Shown: piece by piece, positions 49,002-58,077 of the stretch
Layout of the letters: each line of letters starts with the position of its first letter
Numbering within the stretch: position 1 is the stretch's first letter
Assembly (NCBI GenBank): GCA_011526045.1
Contig: WYBE01000044.1
Span: forward strand, 1-58,077
Reading direction: 5' to 3'
From: Nevskiales bacterium
GTDB lineage: Bacteria; Pseudomonadota; Gammaproteobacteria; Steroidobacterales; GCA-2729495
Length of the DNA: 58,077 nucleotides
The notes under the pieces: generated by a model
Databases searched by the model: none
Seen by the model: only the letters and a program-made list of their open reading frames with translations
What the model was told of the DNA's origin: nothing
Program-made: the position numbers and the translations under genes

Positions 49002-49181
49002 TCACACGTGGTAATCCTCGAAGTCGGCCAGTGACCGCTTGAGCTCGCGTTCCTCGTGCGCCTGCTCGATGCGGCGGCGGTTGGCCAGCCACTGCGCCGT
49101 GGCGGCACGAGCCGGAGGGATGGGGGTGTCGACCGCCGCGAGGTGTTCGCTGACCTCGTCGAACTCATCGGCCGTTTGCAT
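49002..49181 (-). CDS. Small conserved-looking helical protein
   Basis: 59 residues: an acidic N-terminus, then AQWLANRRRIEQAHEERELKR and a final DFEDYHV. The pattern of a basic RRRIE helix followed by an EER/LK helix and an acidic aromatic end resembles small proteins of the PA3496 type found in Pseudomonas and relatives. That comparison is from memory of the pattern and is tentative. Cytoplasmic; function unknown. Confidence 0.5.
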   Translation of the reverse strand: MQTADEFDEVSEHLAAVDTPIPPARAATAQWLANRRRIEQAHEERELKRSLADFEDYHV

Positions 49182-49273
49182 GACGCTCTCGGTACCTGGC
49201 CTGTTGTCTCGTGCGGCTCCCGCGGCCGGTTCACTGCCGGCCCTGCTGCCCGGGTGCCTTGCTGGAAAAGATT

Positions 49274-49319
49274 AATGGGCGCCGGTTTGTTGTCAAGCGA
49301 ATAGACGTAATCCGGCGCC
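49274..49319. promoter_or_regulatory. Inverted repeat upstream of the marR gene
   Basis: GGCGCCGG and CCGGCGCC form 8 bp arms around a 26-base AT-richer centre containing TTGTTGTCAA, 20-60 bases before the chosen start. MarR proteins usually bind dyads in their own promoter, so autoregulation is possible. Half-sites are GC-rich and could also be chance in this genome. Confidence 0.3.
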
Positions 49320-49339
49320 GTCGCTACTCTACGGCCAAG

Positions 49340-49843
49340 GTGGACGATGATGTCGACAAGCTCCTGCGCCAGTGGGCGCACGAGCGCCCGGAACTCGATT
49401 GCTCGAGCCTGAGCGTGGTGGTGCGGGTGCTGTTTCTGTCCAAGATCCTGCGGCAGGACGCCGAGCGTGCGCTGACGCGGCAGGGCCTCAAGCTATGGGA
49501 GTACGACGTGCTTTCCGCCCTGCGCCGCCAGGGCCCGCCGTTCCAGCTGCCCGCCACCGCGCTCGCGCGGGAATCCATGCTGACCTCGGGCGCCATGACC
49601 AACCGCATCGACCGGCTTGAGTCGCGCGGGCTGGTCGCACGTGCCCCCGATCCCGCGGATCGCCGTGGTGTCATGGTGGGGCTTACCGACAAGGGCCGCA
49701 AACTCACCGACGCGGCGATCGAGGCCCGCCTGCACGCCGCCAACGAGCAATTGCGCGCACTGTCGGCGGCGGAACGTCGCACGGTTGCCGACGGCCTGAA
49801 GAAAGTGTTTCTCGCCGTCGCGCGCCGGGAGAGTGGCGCCTGA
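49340..49843 (+). CDS. MarR family transcriptional regulator
   Basis: 167 residues from a GTG. The winged helix core is visible: WEYDVLSALRRQGPPFQLPATALARESMLTSGAMTNRIDRLESRGLVARAPDPADRRGVMVGLTDKG has the recognition helix (SGAMTNRIDRLE) and the beta-wing DPADRRGVMV with the conserved Asp-Arg pair. Helices at both ends mediate dimerisation. A longer frame to 49211 has no family similarity. The ligand is unknown; it is convergent with mscL and lies opposite the small genes. Confidence 0.88.
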   Translation: MDDDVDKLLRQWAHERPELDCSSLSVVVRVLFLSKILRQDAERALTRQGLKLWEYDVLSALRRQGPPFQLPATALARESMLTSGAMTNRIDRLESRGLVARAPDPADRRGVMVGLTDKGRKLTDAAIEARLHAANEQLRALSAAERRTVADGLKKVFLAVARRESGA

Positions 49844-49878
49844 GCCCGCCACGACGGGCGGCGGGCGCCGCGCGGTGT

Positions 49879-50289
49879 TCAGCGGGCCTTGAGCAGGTCG
49901 CGAATTTCCCCGAGGAGTTTTTCTTCGGCACTCGGGCCGGGCGGCGGCGCCGGCGGCTGTTCCTTCTTCATGCGATTGATCGCGCGCACCAGCAGGAAGA
50001 TCGCAAAGGCGACGATCACGAAATCGAGCATGGCATTCACGAAGCTGCCATACCGGATCACCGGTGCGCTGGCCGCCTCGGCCGCGGCGAGCGTCTCGTA
50101 ATCCGTGCTGCTGAGATTGACGAACAGGCTGCTGAAATCGACCTTGCCGAGCAGCATGCCGATTGGTGGCATGATCACGTCGTTGACGAAAGATGTGACG
50201 ATCTTGCCGAACGCGCCGCCGATGATGATGCCGACGGCGAGGTCCACCACGTTGCCTCGCATGGCAAATTCCCTGAACTCTTTCAGCAC
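49879..50289 (-). CDS. mscL: Large-conductance mechanosensitive channel
   Basis: 136 residues, the normal size. N-terminus [43 protein letters not shown] is diagnostic of MscL, with pore helix TM1 (17-40) and TM2 near 73-95 ([18 protein letters not shown]). The C-terminal bundle helix is [13 protein letters not shown]. It opens under membrane tension to release solutes on osmotic downshock. The GTG start is placed by family alignment. Confidence 0.96.
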   Translation of the reverse strand: MLKEFREFAMRGNVVDLAVGIIIGGAFGKIVTSFVNDVIMPPIGMLLGKVDFSSLFVNLSSTDYETLAAAEAASAPVIRYGSFVNAMLDFVIVAFAIFLLVRAINRMKKEQPPAPPPGPSAEEKLLGEIRDLLKAR

Positions 50290-50496
50290 GGCACTGCCCC
50301 CTGGTTGGTGACGGAATCGGCGCGATGATGCAGGCGGCTTTTGCTGCGGGTCAAGCATGAGCGCCCGGATGGCACTCCCCGGCATGACGACCGCATGGGA
50401 CTGCGCCGGACGGACCGGGGCGCCGGCAGCCGCGCAACGGCGTCTGCAGCGCGCGTTGTCTGCGCGATGCCGCGGGCGGACCGAACGGGGTTGACG

Positions 50497-52068
50497 ATGC
50501 TCGCATGGTGGATTCTCGGCGCCTTCGCGCTCGGCCTGCTGGCACGGCAGATCGGGCTGCCGCCGCTCGTGGGTTTTCTCACCGCCGGTTTCCTCCTGAA
50601 AGGCTTCGGGTTCGAGTCGGTGCCGGAGATCGCCGAGATTGGCGAGGTCGGCGTGTGGCTGCTGCTGTTCACGGTCGGCCTGAAGCTGCGCTTGCGCAGT
50701 CTCATCCGGCCGGAGGTCTGGGGGACCGCGGTGTTGCACCTTCTGGTGAGCGGTGGCATCGCTGCGTTGCTGGTGCGCACGCAGGTGGACCTGTCCTGGA
50801 CGGCGGCCTGGATGCTGGGTGCCGCGTTCGCCTTTTCGAGCACCGTATTCGCCGCGATCGTGCTCGAGCCGCGCCGTGAGCTGCGGGCCTTCCACGGTCG
50901 CGTCGCCATCGGCATCCTCATCCTGCAGGACCTGGTGGCGGTCATGGTGCTGGCCGCCGGGGAGCACGTCACGCCTTCGCCCTGGGCGTTGATGCTCCTG
51001 GTATTGCCGCTTGCCAGGGTGCTGCTCGACCGGCTGGTGAGCATCACCGGTCACGGCGAGTTGCTGCCGTTGCTCGGTGTGCTGCTCGCGGTTGCGGCGG
51101 GCGGTTACGGGTTCCGGGCGCTCGGCCTGAGCGCGGAACTCGGTTCGCTGGTCCTCGGCGCCATGCTTGCAGGCAATCAGCGGGCGGGCGAGCTCGGCAA
51201 TGCCCTGTGGGGCATGAAGGAGCTGTTCCTGGTCGGCTTCTTCGTCAGTGTCGGCCTGACTGCAACACCCACCCTCGAGACCGTTACTGGTGCCGCTGTC
51301 CTCATACTGGCGCTGCCGCTGAAGGTGCTGCTATTTTTCGTGCTGTTGCTCGGCATCGGGCTGCGGTCGCGCAGCAGTTTCCTCGCCTCGCTGAGTCTCG
51401 CGAGCTACAGCGAGTTCGGGCTGATCGTGATGCAGATGGGTGTGCGCGGCGGGCTGCTCGAGCCGCAATGGATCACGGTGGCGGCGCTGGCCGTGGCCGG
51501 TTCCTTTATCGTCGCCGCACCGCTCAATCGCGCGGCGCACCGCCTCTACGCCGGCAGCGAGGGGTTCCTGCAGCGTTTCGAGCGCAGCCGCCGGCATCCG
51601 GACGACGAGCCGGTATCGGTCGGCAGCGCCGAGGTGCTGGTGGTCGGCATGGGGCGCGTCGGCAGCGGCGCCTATCGCTACCTCAAGGACCTCGGTCTGC
51701 ATGTGGTGGGCATGGACAGCGACACGGCCAAGGTCGAGAAGCATCTGCAGGAGGGCTGGCGGGTCGTGTACGCGGACGCGGAGGACCCCGAGCTCTGGCA
51801 CCGGCTGCGACTCGGGCGCGTGCGTGCCGTGATGCTGGCGCTTCCGGACCTCGAGGCCAAGATCATCGCCAGCCGCCAGTTGCGGGCACGTGGATTTCGC
51901 GGCTTGATCGCTGCGACCTACGTCTTCGACGAGGAGCGGGAGCCGGTCATTGCGGCGGGTTGCGACGTCGCCTACAACTACTTCAGCGAAGCGGGCACCG
52001 GATTCGCCGCGCATACCGCCGATGCGCTGACCCGGTCCGCCGTGGCACCGGGAACGCGTCGCGGCTGA
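50497..52068 (+). CDS. Kef-type cation:proton antiporter with TrkA-N domain
   Basis: 523 residues. About 10-12 membrane segments (residues 1-360) of the CPA2 family, with [28 protein letters not shown] and [14 protein letters not shown] soluble RCK/TrkA-N domain follows near 385-495, with the nucleotide motif [12 protein letters not shown] and an acidic residue at the end of strand 2 (VVGMDSD). Such proteins expel potassium, often gated by NAD(H) or glutathione adducts. The C-terminal TrkA-C domain is absent. It is divergent from mscL with a 207 bp gap, and both are osmotic or ion related. Confidence 0.88.
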   Translation: MLAWWILGAFALGLLARQIGLPPLVGFLTAGFLLKGFGFESVPEIAEIGEVGVWLLLFTVGLKLRLRSLIRPEVWGTAVLHLLVSGGIAALLVRTQVDLSWTAAWMLGAAFAFSSTVFAAIVLEPRRELRAFHGRVAIGILILQDLVAVMVLAAGEHVTPSPWALMLLVLPLARVLLDRLVSITGHGELLPLLGVLLAVAAGGYGFRALGLSAELGSLVLGAMLAGNQRAGELGNALWGMKELFLVGFFVSVGLTATPTLETVTGAAVLILALPLKVLLFFVLLLGIGLRSRSSFLASLSLASYSEFGLIVMQMGVRGGLLEPQWITVAALAVAGSFIVAAPLNRAAHRLYAGSEGFLQRFERSRRHPDDEPVSVGSAEVLVVGMGRVGSGAYRYLKDLGLHVVGMDSDTAKVEKHLQEGWRVVYADAEDPELWHRLRLGRVRAVMLALPDLEAKIIASRQLRARGFRGLIAATYVFDEEREPVIAAGCDVAYNYFSEAGTGFAAHTADALTRSAVAPGTRRG

Positions 52069-52149
52069 GGCAGGGGCCGGCCGCAACGCGGCGCCAGGCG
52101 CCGTCAGCGGGCCTGAAATCCCGGTCGGATTCCGGCCGCGGTACGCGCC

Positions 52150-55100
52150 CTAGCCGGCGAAATACGCAGCGAGCGCGGCACCGGTATGCGAGCCGCGCGC
52201 GCGCGCCACGGTGGCCGGCGCGCCGGCCGCGACCACCCGGCCGCCACCCGTGCCGCCCTCGGGGCCGAGGTCGATGACATGGTCGGCCTGCGCGATCACG
52301 TCGAGGTTGTGTTCGATCACCAGCACGGTGTTGCCCGCGTCCACCAGCCGGTGCAGCACCGCGAGCAGCCGCTCCACGTCGGCCATGTGCAGGCCGACCG
52401 TAGGCTCGTCGAGCAGATACAGCGCCTGGCTGCTGCCGGGCTGGGCGCGGGCGAGTTCGGCGACGAGCTTCAGCCGCTGCGCTTCGCCGCCCGATAACGT
52501 CGGGCTCTGCTGTCCGAGCGTCAGGTAGCCGAGCCCGACGTCGTCGAGCAGTTGCAGCGTGTGGCGCAGCCGCGCGTGCGCGGCGAAGAATTCCGTGGCG
52601 GCGCTGATGCTCATGGCAAGAACGTCGCCGACGCTGCGATCGTGGTAGCGGACTTCCAGCGTCTCGGCGCCGAAACGCGCGCCATTGCAGGCTTCGCAGC
52701 CGACGTGCACGTCGGGCAGGAAACTCATCTCGATGCGTCGTGAGCCCTGTCCGTCGCAGACCTCGCAACGCCCGCCCGCCACGTTGAAGGAGAAGCGGCT
52801 CGCGGAGTAGCCGCGAATGCGTGCCTCGGGAAGCCGGGCGAAGATCCGTCGCACCTCGTCCCAGATGCCGACATAGGTGGCCGGGCAGGATCGCGGAGTC
52901 TTGCCGATCGGCGTCTGGTCTACCTCGAGTACCCGCCGGATCTGTTGCCAGCCGGCGATCTGCTCGCAGCCGCTGAGCGGGGCGCGGCGGCCGCCCTTCG
53001 TCAGCCGGCGGCGCAGGTTGCGGTAGAGCACGTGGCGCACCAGCGTGCTCTTGCCGCTGCCGCTCACGCCGGTGACGACGGTCAGGCGCCCGACCGGAAC
53101 ACCGACCTCGATCTGCCGCAGGTTATGCAGGTGCGCGCCGCGGACCACGATTTCGCCCGCAGCGGGCCGCTGTGCCCGCGTTGCGGCGCCACCGCGCGTC
53201 GTCGCGGCGAGGTAGCGTCCGGTGAGGGAGCGCGGCGAGCGCGCGAGCTCGGCCGCCGTGCCGATGGCGACGACTTCACCGCCGTGGGTGCCCGCACCAG
53301 GCCCGAGGTCCACGATGGTGTCGGCTGCGCGGATCGTGTCTTCGTCGTGTTCGACGACGAGCACGGTATTGCCGTGGTCGCGCAGTTTCATCAGCGTCTC
53401 GAGCAGGCGCTGGTTGTCGCGCGGGTGCAGGCCGATGGTGGGTTCATCGAGGATGTAGCAGACGCCACGCAGGTTCGAGCCGAGTTGCGCGGCGAGCCGG
53501 ATGCGTTGGGTTTCGCCACCGGAGAGCGTGGTGGCGGCGCGGTCGAGCGCGAGGTAACCGAGTCCGACCTGTTGCAGGAACCTGAGGCGCGCGCCGGTCT
53601 CGCCGAGGGCGTCGCGGGCGATGGCGGCTTCCCGGCCTGCAAGCTGCAGCGTATCGAGGAAACCCGCGGCGCGATCCACCGGCAGCGCGGTGATGTCGGC
53701 GATGCTCTGTTCCCGGAAGCGGACGGCAAGCGCTTCCGGGCGCAGGCGCCGCCCTTCGCAGCTGGCGCAGGGCACGGCTTCGTCCGCCTGCGCCTGGGTC
53801 CAGACCGGCTCCTCGCCGGTCTGTTCGGCGTCGAACCCCGGCAGCTGCAGGCCCGTCCCGAAGCAGCCGCCGCACCAGCCGTGGCGGCTGTTGAAGGAGA
53901 ACAGGCGCGGGTCGAGTTCGGGGAAGCTGCGCCCGCAGCCGGGGCAGGCGCGACGAATGGAGAACAGTTCCGCCTTGCCACCGTCGGCTGGCAGGACCTG
54001 CACGCTGCCTTTGCCGAACTCCAGCCCTTGCTGCAGCAGTTCGCGCGCCCTGGCCATCGCCCGTGGTGTCATCCGCAGCTGCCCGATGGGCAGCTCGATA
54101 TCGTGTTCGATGAAACGGTCGAGTCGCGGCCAGCGGGCGGTGGGCGTCATCTCGCCGTCGACGCGCAGCTCGTCATAGCCACGTCGCGCGGCCCAGCGGG
54201 CGAGCTCGGTGTAGTAGCCCTTGCGGGCGATCACCAGCGGCGCGAGCACCTGCACGGTGCGGCCGCGGTGCTGGCGCATGAGGCGTGCGAGGATCGCCTC
54301 CGGGCTCTGCGGGGCGATGCGCACTTCGCATGCAGGGCAGTACTGCGTTCCGAGTCGGGCGAAGAGCAGACGCAGGAAGTGATAGACCTCCGTCATCGTT
54401 GCCACCGTGCTCTTGTGCCCGCCGCGGCTGGTGCGCTGCTCGATGGCGACCGTCGGCGGGATTCCGAAGATTGCGTCCACGTCGGGACGCGCGGCCGGTT
54501 GCACGAACTGCCGTGCGTAGGCGTTCAGCGACTCGAGGTAGCGGCGCTGGCCCTCGGCGAAGATGACGTCGAAGGCGAGCGTGCTCTTACCGCTGCCGCT
54601 GACTCCGGTGATCACGGTGAAGCGATCGCGCGGGATCGCGATGTCGATGTTCTTCAGGTTGTGTTCGCGGGCGTTGTGGATGCGGATGCTGTGGTCGTGC
54701 TCGACGGCCGGGGGTGCGGCGCGTTCCGGCTCGATGGCGCGGCCGGGAGCGGCGCCTGGCTTCCGGCGCAACGTGCGCCGGTGCGCCTTGAGGGCGCGGC
54801 CGGTGTGCGAGTCGGCCACCGCGGCGATCTCACGCGGCGTTCCCGCGGCGACGAGCCGCCCGCCTGCTTCGCCAGCCTCCGGTCCGAGATCGATCACCCA
54901 GTCGGCCGACCAGATCACGTCGAGGTTGTGCTCGACCACCACGAGCGAATGACCCTGGGCGAGCAGCGCGCGCAACGCGGTGAGCAGGCCGGCGATGTCG
55001 TGGAAGTGCAGGCCGGTCGTCGGTTCGTCGAGCAACAGCAGGTTGCGGGCGCCACCCGCGCGCGCGAGCTCCCCGGCGAGCTTCAACCGTTGCGCCTCGC

Positions 55101-57675
55101 CACCGGAGAGTGTCGTGACGGGCTGACCGAGACGCAGGTACTGCAGCCCGACGGCGCTGAGCGGTTGCAGTCCGCGCAGCACCTCCGGGTGGCCGGCAAA
55201 AAACGCCAGCGCCTCAGTGACGGTCATGTCGAGAACGTCGGCGATGGACTTGCCGGCACCGCCGGCGCCCGGGAGCTGCACCTCGAGGACGTCGGAGCGG
55301 AACCGGCGCCCGTCGCAATCGGGGCAGCGCAGGTACACGTCGCTCAGGAACTGCATCTCGACATGCTCGAAGCCGTTGCCGCCGCAGCCGGGGCAGCGTC
55401 CGTCGCCGGAATTGAAGCTGAAGGTGCCGGTGGTGTAGCCGCGCACCTGCGCGGCCGGGAGGTCCGCGAACGCCTTGCGGATCGGCGGCAACGCGCCGAC
55501 GTAGCTGGCAGGGTTCGCGCGGGTGGTGCGGCCGAGCGGCGACTGGTCCACGAGGATGATCTCATTCACGTGCTCGTGGCCGCGGATCTCGCGGTGCAGG
55601 CCGGGTGCCTCGCTGGCCTCGCCCTTGAGCTTGCGCAGCGCCGGGTACAGGACGTCCTCGATTAGCGTGGACTTGCCGGAGCCGCTGACGCCGGTGACGC
55701 ACACCAGCCGCTGCAGGGGAATGCGCAGGTCGAGGTCCTTCAGGTTGTGGGCGCTCGCGCCGAGCACCTCGAGCCAGAATCCGTCCGGATCGGGCGGACG
55801 GCCGCGGCCGGACGTGTTCGCGCTGACCAGCCGCTCGCCGCGCAGGTACTCGCCGGTCAATGTGCGGCCGCGTGCGGCCAGCGCCTGCGGCGTGCCGCAG
55901 AAGGTCACGCGCCCGCCGGCCGTTCCGGGCCCCGGCCCCATGTCGAGGATGCGATCTGCCGCCGCCATGACCGCGGCGTCGTGTTCGACGACGAGCAGCG
56001 AATTGCCGGCGTCGCGCAGTTTGCGCAGCACGGCGATGACCCGGCCCATGTCGCGGGCATGCAGGCCGACGCTCGGCTCGTCGAGGACGAACAGCGTGTT
56101 GACCAGTGAGGTTCCGAGTGCCGTGGTGAGATTGATCCGCTGCACCTCGCCGCCGGAGAGCGTGCGCGATTGCCGGTCGAGCGTGAGGTAGCCGAGGCCG
56201 ACTGCGACGAGGTAACCGAGGCGGCTGCGTATCTCCGCGAGCAGGAGATCCGCCGCTTCGTCGAGCGGCGCGGGCAGCCGCAGCCGCGTGAAGAACTGCT
56301 GGCAGCGCTCGATCGGCAGCAGCATGAGGTCGTGCAGGTGCAGGCCCGGCAATTCGGCCAGGACCGCGTCGGTGCAGGTCATGCTGGCGGGGCGGAACCT
56401 GCCATTCGCGGGCAGGACCGCGGCGGCGTCCGCCTGCGTGCCCACCCGCCAGAGCAGTGAGTCGGGCTTCAGTCGGGCGCCGTGACAGCTTGCGCACTGC
56501 GTGTAGGCCCGGTAGCGGGCGAGCAGCACACGCACGTGCATCTTGTAGGCCTTGGTCTCGAGCCAGTCGAAGAAGCGGCGCACGCCGTACCACTTGCCGT
56601 CCGCGAGACGGCCCTCGCCCTCGATGACCCAGTGGCGCTCGGCGGCCGTGAGTTCACGCCACGGCGTCTGCGTGGGGATGCCGCGACGGCGCGCGAACCG
56701 CAGCAGGTCTGACTGGCACTCCTGGTAGCTCTTGCTCTGGAACGGCTTGATGGCGCCGGTGGACAGGCTGCGCTCGGTGTCCGGGATGACCAGGCCGTAG
56801 TCGATGCCCATGGTGCGGCCGAAGCCACGGCAGGCTTCGCAGGCACCGACCGGCGAGTTGAACGAGAACGCGCCCGGGCCGGCTGCGTGGTAGTGAATAT
56901 CGCAGGGAGCGCAATGCAGATCGGCGGAGAAGGGCAGCGGCGCGGCGGGTTCGCCCTCGGCCAGCGGGTACACCCGCAGGTGGCCCCGCCCGAGCGCGAA
57001 GCCCTGTTCCAGCGACTCGACGAGACGGCTGCGCTCGGCGGGTATGAGCCGTACGCGGTCCTGCACGACCTCGAGCCGGTCGCCGTCTTCGCGGTGGATT
57101 CGCGTGTAGCCCTGGCGGGCGAGTAGCTGCAGCACCTCGTCCTTCTGGAAATTCTCCGGCACCCGGACCGGAAAGGTGACGAGCAGCCGTGTCTCCGCCG
57201 GTAGCCGCCCGGCGAGTTCCGCCAGCACCGTTGCGGGGGTGTCGCGTTGCACCGCGCGGCCGCAGTTGCGGCAGTACAGCCGCGCCGCCCGGGCGAACAG
57301 GAGCTTCAGGTGGTCGGCGAGTTCCGTCATGGTGCCGACCGTCGAGCGCGAGGTGCGCACCGGGTTGGTCTGGTCGATGGCAATGGCGGGCGGAATGCCG
57401 TCGATACGATCGGCGGCGGGCTTGTCCATGCGGTCGAGGAACTGCCGCGCGTAGGGCGAGAAGGTCTCGACGTAACGGCGCTGGCCCTCCGCGTACACCG
57501 TGTCGAACGCGAGGGAGGACTTGCCCGAGCCGCTGACGCCCGTCACGACGATGATCTCGCCGAGCGGCAGGTCCACATCGATGTCGCGCAGATTGTTCTG
57601 CCGCGCGCCGCGGATGACGATCTGCCCGGCGGTGGGCGGCTGGCGGCGCAGTCGGGTTCGGCGTGTTGCGGGCAT
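52150..57675 (-). CDS. uvrA: Tandem-duplicated excinuclease ABC subunit A
   Basis: 1841 residues, twice the usual ~940. Four Walker A motifs (GVSGSGKS at about 46, 661, 1025 and 1537) and four LSGGE signatures show two complete UvrA units in one chain. Each half has its own zinc-finger cysteines, e.g. HCAPC...CEAC and RCPGC...RCPDC in the first, ACPGC...WCGGC and RCEVC...GCEAC in the second. The first half has [26 protein letters not shown] and the second [21 protein letters not shown], so they are diverged. Long UvrA proteins of this kind are known in some proteobacteria, usually beside a canonical UvrA. No SOS box was recognised upstream. Confidence 0.92.
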   Translation of the reverse strand: MPATRRTRLRRQPPTAGQIVIRGARQNNLRDIDVDLPLGEIIVVTGVSGSGKSSLAFDTVYAEGQRRYVETFSPYARQFLDRMDKPAADRIDGIPPAIAIDQTNPVRTSRSTVGTMTELADHLKLLFARAARLYCRNCGRAVQRDTPATVLAELAGRLPAETRLLVTFPVRVPENFQKDEVLQLLARQGYTRIHREDGDRLEVVQDRVRLIPAERSRLVESLEQGFALGRGHLRVYPLAEGEPAAPLPFSADLHCAPCDIHYHAAGPGAFSFNSPVGACEACRGFGRTMGIDYGLVIPDTERSLSTGAIKPFQSKSYQECQSDLLRFARRRGIPTQTPWRELTAAERHWVIEGEGRLADGKWYGVRRFFDWLETKAYKMHVRVLLARYRAYTQCASCHGARLKPDSLLWRVGTQADAAAVLPANGRFRPASMTCTDAVLAELPGLHLHDLMLLPIERCQQFFTRLRLPAPLDEAADLLLAEIRSRLGYLVAVGLGYLTLDRQSRTLSGGEVQRINLTTALGTSLVNTLFVLDEPSVGLHARDMGRVIAVLRKLRDAGNSLLVVEHDAAVMAAADRILDMGPGPGTAGGRVTFCGTPQALAARGRTLTGEYLRGERLVSANTSGRGRPPDPDGFWLEVLGASAHNLKDLDLRIPLQRLVCVTGVSGSGKSTLIEDVLYPALRKLKGEASEAPGLHREIRGHEHVNEIILVDQSPLGRTTRANPASYVGALPPIRKAFADLPAAQVRGYTTGTFSFNSGDGRCPGCGGNGFEHVEMQFLSDVYLRCPDCDGRRFRSDVLEVQLPGAGGAGKSIADVLDMTVTEALAFFAGHPEVLRGLQPLSAVGLQYLRLGQPVTTLSGGEAQRLKLAGELARAGGARNLLLLDEPTTGLHFHDIAGLLTALRALLAQGHSLVVVEHNLDVIWSADWVIDLGPEAGEAGGRLVAAGTPREIAAVADSHTGRALKAHRRTLRRKPGAAPGRAIEPERAAPPAVEHDHSIRIHNAREHNLKNIDIAIPRDRFTVITGVSGSGKSTLAFDVIFAEGQRRYLESLNAYARQFVQPAARPDVDAIFGIPPTVAIEQRTSRGGHKSTVATMTEVYHFLRLLFARLGTQYCPACEVRIAPQSPEAILARLMRQHRGRTVQVLAPLVIARKGYYTELARWAARRGYDELRVDGEMTPTARWPRLDRFIEHDIELPIGQLRMTPRAMARARELLQQGLEFGKGSVQVLPADGGKAELFSIRRACPGCGRSFPELDPRLFSFNSRHGWCGGCFGTGLQLPGFDAEQTGEEPVWTQAQADEAVPCASCEGRRLRPEALAVRFREQSIADITALPVDRAAGFLDTLQLAGREAAIARDALGETGARLRFLQQVGLGYLALDRAATTLSGGETQRIRLAAQLGSNLRGVCYILDEPTIGLHPRDNQRLLETLMKLRDHGNTVLVVEHDEDTIRAADTIVDLGPGAGTHGGEVVAIGTAAELARSPRSLTGRYLAATTRGGAATRAQRPAAGEIVVRGAHLHNLRQIEVGVPVGRLTVVTGVSGSGKSTLVRHVLYRNLRRRLTKGGRRAPLSGCEQIAGWQQIRRVLEVDQTPIGKTPRSCPATYVGIWDEVRRIFARLPEARIRGYSASRFSFNVAGGRCEVCDGQGSRRIEMSFLPDVHVGCEACNGARFGAETLEVRYHDRSVGDVLAMSISAATEFFAAHARLRHTLQLLDDVGLGYLTLGQQSPTLSGGEAQRLKLVAELARAQPGSSQALYLLDEPTVGLHMADVERLLAVLHRLVDAGNTVLVIEHNLDVIAQADHVIDLGPEGGTGGGRVVAAGAPATVARARGSHTGAALAAYFAG

Positions 57676-57777
57676 GCGTTCTCTGCGGGCGGAATCCTCC
57701 GATATTACGGATGCAGTGGGTTCATTTATAGGTTCTTCGCCGATCTGCGGGAATGCAGCGGCTCGCTGGTGGACGAT

Positions 57778-57905
57778 GCGGTGGTCGTGCCCCCGGCGCG
57801 TGCCGCTCCTCGCACGTCCATGTGCTCGTCGCTATGAGTTGCGCCGGTTGCTGCCCTCCTGGCAACCGGCTCCACACATGCCCGCGCCGGGGCCGTGACC
57901 ACCGC
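57778..57905 (-). repeat. Structured repeat R2, copy 2
   Basis: 128 bp with inverted ends GCGGTGGTC...GCCCCCGGCG and CGCCGGGGCC...ACCACCGC. It is the reverse complement of 6859-6985 at about 90 percent identity and has the same orientation as the edge copy at 1-41. The central stem is CCGGT/ACCGG in the family orientation, where copy 1 has CCGGC/GCCGG, a compensatory change. Confidence 0.85.
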
Positions 57906-58052
57906 TGCATCCGCCTCGCCAGGGGCGATGTGTCGCACGACGACCGGGGTGTGGATCCGGATGCCAGGGTGGTGCGACTCCGCCCGTCTCCGGGCCGAGC
58001 CCATCAGCCGGCTGGCCGAGCAGGCGTAGCGAGCAAGGCCAAGCTCGCAGAG

Positions 58053-58074
58053 GCAGCGGCAGGGATGCCGCTGC
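58053..58074. repeat. Short perfect hairpin at the window edge
   Basis: GCAGCGGCA-GGGA-TGCCGCTGC forms a perfect 9 bp stem with a 4-base loop. It may belong to a further palindromic repeat cut by the window end. Confidence 0.4.
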
Positions 58075-58077
58075 TGC

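Larger units (their letters stand above)
57676..58077. other. Gene-free region after the uvrA start
   Basis: About 400 bp holding the uvrA promoter region (GGAGGATT at 57690-57700 on the coding strand is too far from the ATG to serve as its ribosome site), R2 copy 2, and a hairpin at the edge. No complete gene was recognised; a gene might begin beyond the window. Confidence 0.6.

Noticed and set aside
52945..55665. A 906-codon plus-strand open frame opposite uvrA
   Set aside because: Shadow of the uvrA gene; no family motif and biased composition.
57676..57760. SOS (LexA) box upstream of uvrA
   Set aside because: No CTGT-N8-ACAG-like dyad was visible in the 85 bases before the start codon.

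Overview
The window is about 58 kb of GC-rich chromosomal DNA from a Gammaproteobacterium. Pointers are the fimT-fimU-pilVWX-pilY1-pilE minor pilin cluster, a homodimeric-type AceE, an OxyR with both regulatory cysteines and VPLPA-CTERM-type sorting tails. The order cannot be fixed from sequence alone; a Nevskiales, Steroidobacterales or Chromatiales-like lineage would fit. No rRNA, tRNA, CRISPR array, transposase or integrase was seen. Gene density and codon use look chromosomal throughout.

Layout. 1-7.0 kb: oxyR diverges from a peroxiredoxin-glutaredoxin fusion, followed by a malonyltransferase-like gene, a DUF411 protein, a transglutaminase/TPR lipoprotein and an unassigned pair (multi-pass membrane protein plus small secreted protein). 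Structured repeats flank this block in opposite orientations. 7.0-16.7 kb (minus strand): one tightly packed operon, matB-like ligase, CitE-like lyase, methylmalonyl-CoA mutase, pccB, pccA, meaB and mce. It gives a complete propionyl-CoA to succinyl-CoA route plus activation of free malonate or methylmalonate. 17-19.7 kb: three paralogous secreted proteins with VPLPA-CTERM-like tails and similar promoter layouts. 19.7-28 kb: an orphan aceE, a Tat-type FMN alpha-hydroxy-acid oxidase, nadB, nadA and an NrtR-like regulator with an eroded Nudix box. 28-34.8 kb: a GGDEF/EAL protein, a cytochrome c with an extra domain, a methyltransferase, a large surface protein and a small secreted protein. 34.8-45.4 kb (minus strand): a TonB-dependent receptor, a run of 17 C, and the minor pilin operon including pilY1. 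45.4-58 kb: a membrane protein coupled to an MFS transporter fused to cytochrome c, two or three very small genes, a MarR regulator, mscL, a Kef-type antiporter and a tandem-duplicated 1841-residue UvrA.

Themes are odd-chain and branched-carbon metabolism through methylmalonyl-CoA, NAD biosynthesis with a linked regulator, oxidative-stress defence, type IV pili and c-di-GMP signalling, and two c-type cytochrome proteins of unusual architecture. The most unusual items are the MFS-cytochrome c fusion, whose additional 15th membrane segment would put the haem domain in the periplasm, and a family of 120-130 bp structured repeats whose copies differ by compensatory changes.
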